Source: Bacteroidota bacterium (GTDB taxonomy: Bacteria > Bacteroidota > Bacteroidia > Bacteroidales > JABHKC01). Taken from it: a stretch of 64,000 nucleotides of DNA. The notes beneath the pieces are model-generated. The model made no database searches. It had not been told where the DNA came from and was given only the letters and a program-made list of their open reading frames with translations. A program made the position numbers and the translations under genes. Positions within the stretch are counted from its first letter, which is position 1. Every line of letters starts with the position of its first letter. Positions 28,708 through 38,183 of this stretch are shown here, piece after piece. The DNA lies in the NCBI GenBank assembly GCA_018692315.1, contig JABHKC010000153.1, positions 1-64,000 of the forward strand. Reading direction: 5' to 3'.

Positions 28708-31700
28708 TTAAAAATTATTATAAAAATATTTAGTAAGCCCATCGCAGCCATAATTAAAAGCTTTGTTCATATTATCGGAATCTGTTGATTTAAACTCAAA
28801 TTTTTCTTTTTCTTTTTCAGTTTCGGTTGGAAGAAGGCTAATTGCTTCTTTCATAATATCCTCGAACGAAGAAATTCCATTTGAATTAAATTTCAGCAAT
28901 AAATCGACAAATTGTTGATGATTTAATTTTTCAACTTTAGGTTCTAATCCGCTCTCAAATTGCTGAATTACTTTTTGAGTATTTGTGAAACTACCGGAAG
29001 ATTCGGAAGGTAAAGACGCTGGTAAGATAAGATCGGCAATTTGGGCAGTTTCTGTCATAAAACTATCTTGAACAAGCACAAATTTAGTTTTTGCAAAAAG
29101 TTTTTCGATTTGGTTTTTATCCATGGCACAACCAATTGGGTCTTCACCAAAAATGAACATATTTTTAATTTTGCCTTTTTCTAATAGCTCTGTTTGAGAA
29201 CTTTTACCAATTTCGGGAATATTTTCTTCGCCCCATTTTTCTTTCAGTTTAGAATTGTAGTCTTCATTGCTGATGCATTGAGTTCCTACACCATAGTGCT
29301 CGAATGCCCCCATATCTATCAATCCTTGCGAATTGCAATTTTCTTTGAGTGAAATTAAACCATTTGCAGTTTTTCCAAGTTTCCCTGTGATCAATGCGAG
29401 ATTTCGCAACTCCAAACTTGTATTTGCAGAAATTTCATTTTCTGAGAAAATTAGTATCGCATTCATTTCATTATTATAGCCCTTTGCAAAAGTTTCAATT
29501 GCTTTTGCTGATAATCCTGACTGTTTTACTAATTCTTTAAAATCTTCAGCAATAATTTGTTTTTTGTAGTCATCAAAATTATGACAATTATCGTCGATAA
29601 ACATCTGGTTTTGAAGATTATTAGAAAGAAGAAAATGATTAACTGCCTTCACAAAACCATAGTAAGATTTAATAAATAAGGTATCGTCAACCTTGTTTAT
29701 CATTGGGCTATTTTGATTTGTGCTAACTAAATCGATACTTAATTTTTCGCTCGATTTTGCTTTTTGAACCATATAGCTGACCACTGCATTATTGCTTTCG
29801 TTAAAATCCGAACCAACAAAATACACTTTGCCGGCATCGCCAATTTGCTCGAATGGAACATTTGCAAGAGAATTTCTTAGATATCCTTTCCCTCGGAAAA
29901 GGTAATGGAAACTTCCAACATTGTTTGTTTTTGCACCTGCTCTTGCCAGTTTCTGAATTAGATAAATCTCCTCGTTCGATAATCTGGCTCCGCAGAAAAA
30001 CGAATTTTCATCGGCTTTTACGCTTTTAATTTTTTCAGCAATTATATCATATGCTTCTTCAAAACTAATTTCTTTGAATTTTTTCTTAACTTTCAACAGA
30101 GGTTTTGTAATTCTTGAATTATCATTTAAATAATGATAACCGAATTTTGCAAACCTGTCGATATTTCCGTCTTTGTTAACCAAACCTTTTGTTCCGGAAA
30201 CTCGCATTACAAAATTGTTTTTGTGATGAACAGTTATTTTTTCACCCGAAGAACCATAATTGTTTATCGTTTCGAAACTTTCCATTTCTACCGGTCCAGG
30301 CTTGAAAGGAACATTCTCGGAAATTGCACCGGTCGGACAAGTTGAAATACACATTCCGCAGGACTCGCAATTTGTTTCAGTAAGAGAATTTCCCATTGCC
30401 GGCGCTACATATGTTTCAAATCCTCTATCGACTAAACCTAATGCCGAAGCACCTACAATATCGCTACAAATGCGAATACATCTCGAACATAATATACATT
30501 TATTATTGTCAATCTCAATGTATGGATGGTCAAAATCAACCGAATATTCTTTATAGTCGCCGGCAAATTTTTTCTGGTCAATTTCATATTCAGTTGAATA
30601 TTTTTTCAAATCGCAGGTAAAATATTCCGAGCAACCACATTCTAAGCATCTGTGAGATTCTTTTTTCGTAACTTCCTCGCCTTCGTAGCCAAGTTCAACT
30701 TCATTGAAATTAAGTCTGTGGTCGGTAGCCAAAGTTGGCATTTCTTTTCTTAGCTGTTTTAAATAATTTCCGAGATAATCGTCAGAAATCTGTTTTTTGA
30801 AATTGTCTTTTTTACTGATAAATTCTTTTTTCTCTTCTTTGATTTCTTCGCTCATCAAAAACTGATGACAACTTCTCGAAGCAATTTTTGCCTGAGCAAT
30901 GGCTTCGATTATTGTTGCTGCACCTGTAACTCCATCACCGGCAGCAAAAATTGAATCAACTCCGGTTTGAAGGGTTTTCGGATTTGCATCAATATCGCCC
31001 CATCGATTAACTTTTAATTCACCTTCGGAAATATTATCGTTGATGTCGTTTATGAAATTAACATTTGTTTTTTGACCAATGGCAGCAAGTGCAAAATCTA
31101 ATTCGAGCTCAAAGTTGGAGCCCGGAATTGGCATAGGTCGTCTTCTTCCTGATGAATCAGGTTCGCCAAGTTTCATTTTCAGGCAAGTCATCGATTTTAG
31201 TTTGCCATCCTCGTCTTTATTAACCTCTGTAGGATTTGTTAAGAATAAATATTCAACATTTTCGAGTTTCGATTCGTGAATTTCGATAGGATTAGCAGGC
31301 ATTTCTTTTTCGGTACGACGATAAATAACTTTTACATCCGTACTTCCGCATCTAATCGATGTTCTGCAACAGTCCATAGCGGTATTTCCTCCACCAAGAA
31401 CTGCGATTTTTTTTCCTGTAAAATCTGGCCTTTTTCCAGTGATTTCCATGTTTTTTAGAAAATCAATCCCTGAAAATACATTCTCTGCATCGTCTCCTTT
31501 AATTCCGATTTTAGTTCCTTTTTGCGAACCAATTGTTAGAATTGTAGCATTATATTTTTCGCTAATTTCTTTATAGCTAAGGTTTTTACCTAATTTTTTA
31601 TTGTAAAAAATATTTACACCAATTTCGGTAATGGTATCAATTTCTTTTTGAAGAATATCATTTGGCAATCTATATTCCGGGATACCATACCTAAGCCAAC

Positions 31701-32400
31701 CGCCACCAAGTGGAGCAGCTTCGTAAATATCGCACTGGTGTCCTTTTTGCTGGAGAAAATATGCTGCTGAAAGTCCGCCCGGGCCTGCACCAATAATTGC
31801 GATTTTTTTATTTGTTGAAGGAGAAATTTCAGGAATGAAATGATTTTCGGACATCAAATCCTGGTCGGCAGCGAAGCGTTTCATATAGTCGATTCCTACG
31901 GGAGATCCTTCGTCTAACAAGTTTCTGCGGCATGCAATTTCGCAAGGTCTGACGCAAACACGGCCGCAAATTGCAGGAAGTGGATTTACCTCTTTGATAA
32001 GTGCTACTGCTTCTGAATATAATCCTTTTTCTATTAACGAAATATAGCCTTGCACATCGACATTTGCAGGACATGTTTGTTTGCAGGGGGCTTCGCAATC
32101 GGCATAATGGTTCGACAGAAGTAGTTCTAAAGCTGCTTTTCGCGATTGTTTTACTTTGTCGGTATCGGTATATATGCTCATACCATCAGTAACTTTGGTT
32201 GAGCAAGCTGTTTGTAATGTTCGTGCACCTTCTACTTCAACTACGCACAAAAAACAAGAGGAATACGGCTCTAATCGAGGATCGTGGCAAAGTGTAGGTA
32301 TTTCAATTCCGTTGCGTTTGGCCAGACCAAGAATTGTTTCATTTGCTATACCTTCAACTTGTTCTCCATTTAAAAAGGCATTTATTTTATTATTATTCAT
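28708..32400 (-). CDS. Fused NuoG-like / GltD-like flavoprotein / formate-dehydrogenase-like subunit
   Basis: The ATG at 32400 is used (1230 residues); upstream in-frame starts are TTG. The domains in order: a [2Fe-2S] domain with Cys38, Cys49, Cys52 and Cys66; a GltD-type Cys-rich segment (CEAPCKQTCP; ICGRVCVRPCEIAC, about 98-165); an FAD/NAD(P)-binding oxidoreductase (IAIIGAGPGGLSAAYF; IAVLGGGNTAMDC, about 190-500); two [4Fe-4S] motifs (CILCSRCIRIC; CESCGMCISTCP); and a molybdopterin-oxidoreductase-like domain (about 730-1150). The last domain keeps the formate-dehydrogenase 'NSQGLIDMGAFEH' segment. Where FDHs have the catalytic Cys/Sec (xCHSP), this protein reads SFHYLF. It is probably an electron-relay subunit acting with the NuoE/NuoF-like proteins, moving electrons between NAD(P)H and ferredoxin; the true substrate is unknown. 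Confidence 0.75.
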   Translation of the reverse strand: MNNNKINAFLNGEQVEGIANETILGLAKRNGIEIPTLCHDPRLEPYSSCFLCVVEVEGARTLQTACSTKVTDGMSIYTDTDKVKQSRKAALELLLSNHYADCEAPCKQTCPANVDVQGYISLIEKGLYSEAVALIKEVNPLPAICGRVCVRPCEIACRRNLLDEGSPVGIDYMKRFAADQDLMSENHFIPEISPSTNKKIAIIGAGPGGLSAAYFLQQKGHQCDIYEAAPLGGGWLRYGIPEYRLPNDILQKEIDTITEIGVNIFYNKKLGKNLSYKEISEKYNATILTIGSQKGTKIGIKGDDAENVFSGIDFLKNMEITGKRPDFTGKKIAVLGGGNTAMDCCRTSIRCGSTDVKVIYRRTEKEMPANPIEIHESKLENVEYLFLTNPTEVNKDEDGKLKSMTCLKMKLGEPDSSGRRRPMPIPGSNFELELDFALAAIGQKTNVNFINDINDNISEGELKVNRWGDIDANPKTLQTGVDSIFAAGDGVTGAATIIEAIAQAKIASRSCHQFLMSEEIKEEKKEFISKKDNFKKQISDDYLGNYLKQLRKEMPTLATDHRLNFNEVELGYEGEEVTKKESHRCLECGCSEYFTCDLKKYSTEYEIDQKKFAGDYKEYSVDFDHPYIEIDNNKCILCSRCIRICSDIVGASALGLVDRGFETYVAPAMGNSLTETNCESCGMCISTCPTGAISENVPFKPGPVEMESFETINNYGSSGEKITVHHKNNFVMRVSGTKGLVNKDGNIDRFAKFGYHYLNDNSRITKPLLKVKKKFKEISFEEAYDIIAEKIKSVKADENSFFCGARLSNEEIYLIQKLARAGAKTNNVGSFHYLFRGKGYLRNSLANVPFEQIGDAGKVYFVGSDFNESNNAVVSYMVQKAKSSEKLSIDLVSTNQNSPMINKVDDTLFIKSYYGFVKAVNHFLLSNNLQNQMFIDDNCHNFDDYKKQIIAEDFKELVKQSGLSAKAIETFAKGYNNEMNAILIFSENEISANTSLELRNLALITGKLGKTANGLISLKENCNSQGLIDMGAFEHYGVGTQCISNEDYNSKLKEKWGEENIPEIGKSSQTELLEKGKIKNMFIFGEDPIGCAMDKNQIEKLFAKTKFVLVQDSFMTETAQIADLILPASLPSESSGSFTNTQKVIQQFESGLEPKVEKLNHQQFVDLLLKFNSNGISSFEDIMKEAISLLPTETEKEKEKFEFKSTDSDNMNKAFNYGCDGLTKYFYNNF

Positions 32401-32436
32401 TTTATAGATATTTGTCAAATTTTCAATTAAAATAAT

Positions 32437-34215
32437 TTATGATAACCTAATTGCTTCAAATTTGCATTTTGTGTAGCAAACACCGCATTTTATACAAGCT
32501 TTTTGGTCGATGAAATGAACTTCTTTTCTGGCTCCGGAAATTGCATCTACCGGGCAGTTTTTTGCACAAACAGTACATCCGGTACATGGATCAGGAATTA
32601 CTGTGTAGGTAAGCAGTTTTGTGCAATTTTTTGCTGGACATTTCTTATCAAAAATATGAGCTTCGTACTCATTTCTATAGTATTTTATTGTAGTGAGAAC
32701 AGGATTTGGTGCTGTTTGCCCCAATCCGCAGAGAGAACTATCTTTGATATGATATGCTAATTCTTCTAATTTTTCAATATCGTCTGCTTCGCCTTCGCCT
32801 TCGGTGATTCTTGTGAGAATTTCCAACATCCTTTTAGTTCCGATACGGCAGAATGTACATTTTCCGCAAGATTCTTTCTGTGTAAAATCAAGGAAAAATC
32901 GGGCAATATCAACCATGCAAGTAGTTTCGTCCATTACAACCATTCCGCCAGAACCCATAATTGCACCTGTTGCATTTACCGAGTCGTAATCTACTTGTGT
33001 ATCAGATAAATATTTTGGAATACAACCACCAGAAGGACCACCAAGCTGAACAGCTTTGAATTGTTTGCCATCTGGAATTCCACCACCTAATTTAAAAATA
33101 ATGTCTCGAATAGACATTCCCATAGGAACTTCAACTAAGCCGCCATTATTGATTTTTCCTGTTAAAGCAAAAACTTTCGTTCCTTTACTTTTTTCAGTAC
33201 CATATTGTGAATATTCGTTTGGTCCTGAATAAATTATCCAAGGAATATTTGCAAATGTTTCAACATTATTGATATTGGTTGGTTTTTTCCAAAGTCCTGA
33301 AGTTGCCGGAAAAGGAGGCCGTTTTCTTGGCATTCCTCGTTCGCCTTCTACCGAGGCTATAAGAGCAGTTTCTTCGCCACAAACAAAAGCTCCGGCTCCT
33401 TCTTTCACATAAATGTCGAAATTGAATCCTTCAATACCACAAATATTTTCGCCAAGATAGCCTTTTTCGCGAGCCTGATCAATTGCTATATTCAGCCTAA
33501 CTATTGCCAGAGGATATTCTGCACGACAATAAATAACACCACCAGTGGCTTTTATCGCATATGCTCCAATAATCATTCCTTCGAGAACTGCATGTGGATC
33601 TCCTTCGAGTAAAGACCTGTCCATGAATGCCCCTGGATCGCCTTCGTCTGCATTGCAAATTATATATTTTTCTTCGTTTTGGTTTTGATTAGCGAACATC
33701 CATTTCAATCCTGTTGGGAAACCACCGCCTCCTCGACCTCTAATTCCGGAATCTAAAATTGTTTGGATTACTTTTTCTGCTGAAATTTTTCTATCTGTAA
33801 TTTTTTTAAGTGCAGCATAAGCATTTCGGCTTTCGGCTTCATCAATAGATTCCGGGTCAATATATCCGCAGTTTCTGAGAGCAATTTTTCTTTGGCCTTG
33901 AAAAAAGTTATCTTCAACCGTTTTGAATAAGCTACTTTTTACGATATAATCTTTTAGTGGTTCTTCTCGCTCGATATGATGTTCAACAATTTCAAGAGCT
34001 TTATCTTCGTCTATGTTTCCATAAAGAAATGAACCATCTTCGTCAATAATCTCTACCAATGGCTCTTTATAGCACATTCCGATACAACTTGTCTTTTTTA
34101 ATTCGAAATCAAGATTTTCGGCTTTTTTTATTGCAGCAATTTTTTTGTAAGTTTTGTTCGCTCCGGCAGCAATTCCGCAACTACCCATACCTACAATAAC
34201 TTTTGTTTTATTCAT
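32437..34215 (-). CDS. NuoF/HydB-like NADH-binding flavin iron-sulfur subunit
   Basis: The 592-residue product has an N-terminal thioredoxin-like [2Fe-2S] domain (CIGMCYKEP, about 1-90) and the NuoF core. That core has the NADH/FMN-binding glycine loop GRGGGGFPTGLKW and CNADEGDPGAFMDR, then EGAGAFVCGEETAL, and the N3 [4Fe-4S] motif ESCGKCTFCRIG. At the C-terminus are two ferredoxin-type [4Fe-4S] clusters (CTGCTVCAKNCP; CIKCGVCYTKC). This architecture is that of HydB/BfuB-type subunits rather than of respiratory complex I NuoF. It should be the NAD(H)-oxidising and possibly flavin-bifurcating unit. It starts 5 bases after the NuoE-like gene and is followed after 36 bases by the fused subunit. 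Confidence 0.9.
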   Translation of the reverse strand: MNKTKVIVGMGSCGIAAGANKTYKKIAAIKKAENLDFELKKTSCIGMCYKEPLVEIIDEDGSFLYGNIDEDKALEIVEHHIEREEPLKDYIVKSSLFKTVEDNFFQGQRKIALRNCGYIDPESIDEAESRNAYAALKKITDRKISAEKVIQTILDSGIRGRGGGGFPTGLKWMFANQNQNEEKYIICNADEGDPGAFMDRSLLEGDPHAVLEGMIIGAYAIKATGGVIYCRAEYPLAIVRLNIAIDQAREKGYLGENICGIEGFNFDIYVKEGAGAFVCGEETALIASVEGERGMPRKRPPFPATSGLWKKPTNINNVETFANIPWIIYSGPNEYSQYGTEKSKGTKVFALTGKINNGGLVEVPMGMSIRDIIFKLGGGIPDGKQFKAVQLGGPSGGCIPKYLSDTQVDYDSVNATGAIMGSGGMVVMDETTCMVDIARFFLDFTQKESCGKCTFCRIGTKRMLEILTRITEGEGEADDIEKLEELAYHIKDSSLCGLGQTAPNPVLTTIKYYRNEYEAHIFDKKCPAKNCTKLLTYTVIPDPCTGCTVCAKNCPVDAISGARKEVHFIDQKACIKCGVCYTKCKFEAIRLS

Positions 34216-34220
34216 AGCGT

Positions 34221-34742
34221 TTAATTATTTTCCTTAATTTTAATTTCTTTAATGACTTTCGTGGTCAGTTTGGTAGTAAGTTTTCCGTATGTTTCATCGC
34301 CAATCATCATGACCGGTGCAAGCGAACAACAGCCAAGACAAGCTACCGACTCTAATGTGAACAATCCATCTTCTGTTGTTTCGCCGTCTTCAATTTTTAG
34401 GGATTCTTTCAAAGATTCTGTTATAGCTTTTGCGTTTTGAACGTGGCAAGCTGTTCCATGACAAACTTTAACGATATGTTTTCCAACAGGGTTTAATCGA
34501 AATTGAGCATAAAATGTTGCTACTCCATACATATCACTCAAATTTAAGCCAACTTCTTTCGAGATTTTCTCAAAGGCAGGCCTTGGCACATAGCCGTATT
34601 CTTCCTGAGTTCCTTGCAAGAGCGGAATCATATTACCTTTTTTGTTCTTATACTTTTTAATAAGAGGATCGATTAAACTCAAATCAATTGTGCTTGTATC
34701 AAGCGTTTCATCAATTACTTTTTTGATTCTTTGTATTCGCAT
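34221..34742 (-). CDS. NuoE/HydC-like [2Fe-2S] subunit
   Basis: The 173-residue protein has a helical N-terminal part (EEYGYVPRPAFEKIS) and a thioredoxin-like fold with the four cluster cysteines Cys94, Cys99, Cys135 and Cys139 (CHGTAC; CLGCC). It is the usual partner of NuoF-type flavoproteins. It is the first gene of the three-gene redox unit. A possible -7 element (TACTTTTG, minus strand, 34780-34773) lies about 30 bases upstream, without a good -33 match. No hydrogenase large-subunit or H-cluster motif exists in the unit, so a plain HydABC hydrogenase is not supported. Confidence 0.9.
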   Translation of the reverse strand: MRIQRIKKVIDETLDTSTIDLSLIDPLIKKYKNKKGNMIPLLQGTQEEYGYVPRPAFEKISKEVGLNLSDMYGVATFYAQFRLNPVGKHIVKVCHGTACHVQNAKAITESLKESLKIEDGETTEDGLFTLESVACLGCCSLAPVMMIGDETYGKLTTKLTTKVIKEIKIKENN

Positions 34743-35018
34743 TTCAATAGCTTTTTATTTTCAAAAATTATCCAAAAGTATATAATCCTGAATTAATTAT
34801 AAATGATATTTCTCTTTTTTATGGAATATTTTGGTTTAATTTTTCTTTAAGATTATTTGATTGCATAAATGGCATATAATCAGTTGTTTATATGTGGAGG
34901 CAAAGTTCGCAGAAAACAGGTTTATGAGTGTATTAAATTAATCTTTCTTTATTAATATTAATAAAAACAAAGATTCAATATATAATTGAAAATTGTAAAA
35001 TCAATGGATTAAGATTAA

Positions 35019-36440
35019 CTACAAAACATCCTTAACCAGCAATTTAGACTCCATCATTTCAGCAATTGAATATTTAACTCCTTCTCTGCCAAAACCCGAA
35101 TTTTTAATTCCTCCATAGGGCATATGATCGACTCTGAAAGTTGGGACATCGTTTATTATTACACCACCCACTTCCAATCTGTCGAATGATAAATTCATTT
35201 CTTTAATGTTGTTCGTGAAAACGCCAGCCTGCAAACCATAATCAGAGTTGTTTACATTTTCGATTGCAGTTTCAAATTCATCGAATTTTTCTATACTCAC
35301 AACCGGTCCGAAAATTTCCAAAGCACAAACTTTCATTTCATTTTTTGTGTTAGTAAGAACTGTAGGTTCGTAAAAAGTTCCCTTGCGTTTTCCGCCGCAA
35401 AGGATTTTTGCTCCTTCCTGAACTGCATCTTTTACCCAAGACTCTACTCTTTGTGCATTTGTTTTGTCAATCATTACTGAAATATCTGTGGAAATATCGG
35501 CAGGATTTCCAGCTTTTAGTTTTTTAACTTTTGATACAAATTTTTCTGAAAATTCATCGAACTTATTAGAATGAACATAAATTCGCTGCACATGAATACA
35601 AACCTGGCCGGAATATGCAAAACTTCCTGAAATACATTTCTGAACTGCCGCTTCTATATCGGCAGATTGCGAAACTATAACTCCTGCATTTCCTCCTAAT
35701 TCGAGAACAACTTTTTTCTTTCCGGCATCTTTTTTCATTTTCCATCCAATTTCTGGCGAACCTGTAAATGAAAGCATTTTAAACCTTTCGTCTGTAACTA
35801 ATTGATTTCCGGTTTCTCTATCCATTGGTAAAATGGATACGCTACCTTTTGGCAAAGAAGTTTTGTCGATAATTTTTGCTAATTCGAGAACAGAAAGAGG
35901 AGTTGAGCGAGCAGGTTTCAAAATAATTGGATTTCCGCTGGCAATTGCCGGAGCAATTTTATGAACTGCCAAATTCATTGGGAAATTGAAAGGTGCAATT
36001 CCGGCAATCAGTCCAATTGGAAAATGCTTTATCCATGCTTCTTTTCCGTTTCCTGCCGTTGTCCAATCTATTGATAAATATTCTGCTGGAAGCCGTTTTG
36101 ATTCTTCTGCAGCCACAAGGAATGTTTGCGATGAACGCTCAATTTCTCCGAGTGCATATTTTTTTGGTTTGCCAGATTCAGCTGACAATACATCAGCAAG
36201 ATATCCTTTATTGTTGGCAAGCTCTGAAGAAATATACATTAGTGCCTCATATTTTTTGTAGGCAGACATATGTTTTAGTTCATCACTTGCCATCTTTGCT
36301 TTGTTTATCGCCGTTTCGAGCTGCTCCTTTTCGGCAAGAAATGTTTCTGCGAAGGTTTCATTGTTGAAAGGATTTTCGACCTTGATTTTTTTTGAGGTTT
36401 CAAGAAATTCTCCACCAACATATATTTTGTATTGCTTCAT
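35019..36440 (-). CDS. NAD(P)-dependent aldehyde dehydrogenase
   Basis: The ATG at 36440 gives 473 residues, the normal family length; the two-codon longer version needs TTG. Catalytic elements of the ALDH superfamily are visible: Asn152 in FNFPMN, the cofactor loop FTGSPEIG, the general base Glu247 (ELGGN) and the nucleophile Cys281 (GQVC). Sequence style resembles lactaldehyde or non-phosphorylating glyceraldehyde-3-phosphate dehydrogenases, but substrate cannot be told from sequence alone. It lies between the redox operon and a T9SS cargo gene and appears to be a single-gene unit. Confidence 0.92.
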   Translation of the reverse strand: MKQYKIYVGGEFLETSKKIKVENPFNNETFAETFLAEKEQLETAINKAKMASDELKHMSAYKKYEALMYISSELANNKGYLADVLSAESGKPKKYALGEIERSSQTFLVAAEESKRLPAEYLSIDWTTAGNGKEAWIKHFPIGLIAGIAPFNFPMNLAVHKIAPAIASGNPIILKPARSTPLSVLELAKIIDKTSLPKGSVSILPMDRETGNQLVTDERFKMLSFTGSPEIGWKMKKDAGKKKVVLELGGNAGVIVSQSADIEAAVQKCISGSFAYSGQVCIHVQRIYVHSNKFDEFSEKFVSKVKKLKAGNPADISTDISVMIDKTNAQRVESWVKDAVQEGAKILCGGKRKGTFYEPTVLTNTKNEMKVCALEIFGPVVSIEKFDEFETAIENVNNSDYGLQAGVFTNNIKEMNLSFDRLEVGGVIINDVPTFRVDHMPYGGIKNSGFGREGVKYSIAEMMESKLLVKDVL

Positions 36441-36560
36441 AATCAATAAATCAAGTTAGAGTTTAGAATTACAAAATTGTTATAATATTATAAATATTCA
36501 ATAATCAATAGAAAATAGTATTGTTTTTCTACTTTTGAGAATTATTTTATCAAACGGTTT

Positions 36561-38162
36561 ATGTTCAATTGGGATAGATATTTTTTCAAATTATTCTTAT
36601 TTCTGACTATTTTTCAAAGTTATACATCATATGGTCAAAAAGGAAATCCAAAATGGTATGTTCAGAATACTGGCACGAACCATACAATTTTAATTCCTGA
36701 GTGGGCAAATATTACTATTGATGATGATACAATTTCTGTGGGAGATTTTATTGGAGTTTTTTTCGACTCATCTGGTTTTTCGGCTTGTGGTGGCTACTTG
36801 AAATGGGAAGGTGGGAATTCTGCAATTTCGGCTTGGGGAAGTGAAGAAGGTAACGATGGCTTCGAATCTGGCGAAGAGTTTAAATGGAAAATCTGGGATG
36901 CCACAAAAGATATTGAATTTTCAGCAATTGCCATTTTTAATGAAATAGATTTCCCAAATGGTTCGCAATATCATACAAATGGAATTAGTGGTATTTCAGA
37001 ATTGGATGGATATATTTTCGAAACTCAGCAATTGATTTTAGAAGCTGGCTGGGATTTGTATTCGATTAATACTAAACCATTTGAAAATAGTACTGAAGTT
37101 TTATTTTCTGATATTTCAGGAAATCTTATAATAGCCAAAAATATTTTTGGTGAAATATTTTTTCCGTCCGGAAATGTACATAGTATTTCTAATTTGAATT
37201 ATACCGATGTTCTGATTGTGAAAATGGAAACTACTGATACCTTAAAAATTCAAGGGCGAAAAGTAAAACCTGAATTTCATCAAATTGCACTAAATTATGA
37301 TTGGAATTTAATTCCGTATTTAAGACATGCGAATGCGGCAATTGCAGAAGTTTTTAGCAATTTTTATGACAAATTCTTTTTGCTGAAAGATGGAGCTGGT
37401 AAAGTTTTTTGCAATTATTATCATGTTTCTGACCTGAAAAATCTTGAAGTAGGGAAAGCGTATAATTTATATAGTGAGTTTCAGGAAAACTTTTTTTATG
37501 TATCTGATACCATTGAATTTGAAGAGTTTTCTTATGAAAATATTTCTTGCAAACATTTTGTTGATTTAGTAAAAACAGATTATAATCAGACAGTAATAAT
37601 TCTTGAAACTGCAATTGATAGTTTTGCACAGGAAAACGACGAATTTGGTGTTTTCAATGAAAATGGGAAACTTGTTGGTAGTCAGATTTATATAGGAGGA
37701 AATATTTCAATAACTGTTTGGGAAAACGATACTGTAAGTCAGGAAAACGATGGAATATTTGATAACCAGAAATTTATTGTAAAGCATTGGTCTTCAGCTA
37801 ATCAAATTGAAGAATGGTTGATTGTTGAAAATTTTGTTTCAGGTTCGGATATTTATAAAAGAAACCAAATTTCGGTAGTCGATAAAATTTCTTTGTCAGG
37901 AACCGATGAGACACAAGCATTTTCAATTTTAAATTTGCAAAATGGAGAAATTCAAATTGATTTTTTTATTTCTGAAAATTCGCTGGTTAAATTATACCTA
38001 TTTAATATAGAGGGAAAATTAGTAGAAAAGATTGTTGAAAATAACCTACAGGCTGGAAAATTTCAAAAACATCTCAATATTAAAAAGTTTCAGAGTGGAG
38101 TATATTTCATATATTTTAGCTCACTAAACAATTCTGACAGCAAAATTTTTGTCATTATTTAG
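36561..38162 (+). CDS. T9SS-exported protein with C-terminal sorting domain
   Basis: The 533-residue protein has a signal peptide (about 1-26, ending SYGQ). A beta-rich N-terminal domain follows (about 30-150; DTISVGDFIGVFFD, then FKWKIWD). A tandem of about 78-residue units (about 153-315; ILEAGWDLYSINTKP, LNYDWNLIPYLRHA, LLKDGAGKVF) matches the C-terminal units of the CotH protein at 20786. The last 80 residues form a type A type IX sorting domain (FFISENSLVKLYLFNIEGK, then FQSGVYFIYFS). It should cross the outer membrane by T9SS and be released or surface-anchored. Its function is unknown. A TACTTTTG element at 36530-36537 may be its -7 promoter box. Confidence 0.85.
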   Translation: MFNWDRYFFKLFLFLTIFQSYTSYGQKGNPKWYVQNTGTNHTILIPEWANITIDDDTISVGDFIGVFFDSSGFSACGGYLKWEGGNSAISAWGSEEGNDGFESGEEFKWKIWDATKDIEFSAIAIFNEIDFPNGSQYHTNGISGISELDGYIFETQQLILEAGWDLYSINTKPFENSTEVLFSDISGNLIIAKNIFGEIFFPSGNVHSISNLNYTDVLIVKMETTDTLKIQGRKVKPEFHQIALNYDWNLIPYLRHANAAIAEVFSNFYDKFFLLKDGAGKVFCNYYHVSDLKNLEVGKAYNLYSEFQENFFYVSDTIEFEEFSYENISCKHFVDLVKTDYNQTVIILETAIDSFAQENDEFGVFNENGKLVGSQIYIGGNISITVWENDTVSQENDGIFDNQKFIVKHWSSANQIEEWLIVENFVSGSDIYKRNQISVVDKISLSGTDETQAFSILNLQNGEIQIDFFISENSLVKLYLFNIEGKLVEKIVENNLQAGKFQKHLNIKKFQSGVYFIYFSSLNNSDSKIFVII

Positions 38163-38183
38163 ATGCACTATTTAAGCTATAGG

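Noticed and set aside
30133-30620. Overlapping plus-strand frames opposite the fused redox subunit
   Set aside because: They lie antisense to iron-sulfur motifs of a real gene and look like reverse-complement shadows.
28708-32400. Selenocysteine-containing formate dehydrogenase
   Set aside because: No in-frame TGA occurs, and the position of the catalytic residue reads SFHYLF.
28708-34742. [FeFe]-hydrogenase HydABC operon
   Set aside because: NuoE- and NuoF-like subunits fit, but no H-cluster motifs exist in the large subunit.
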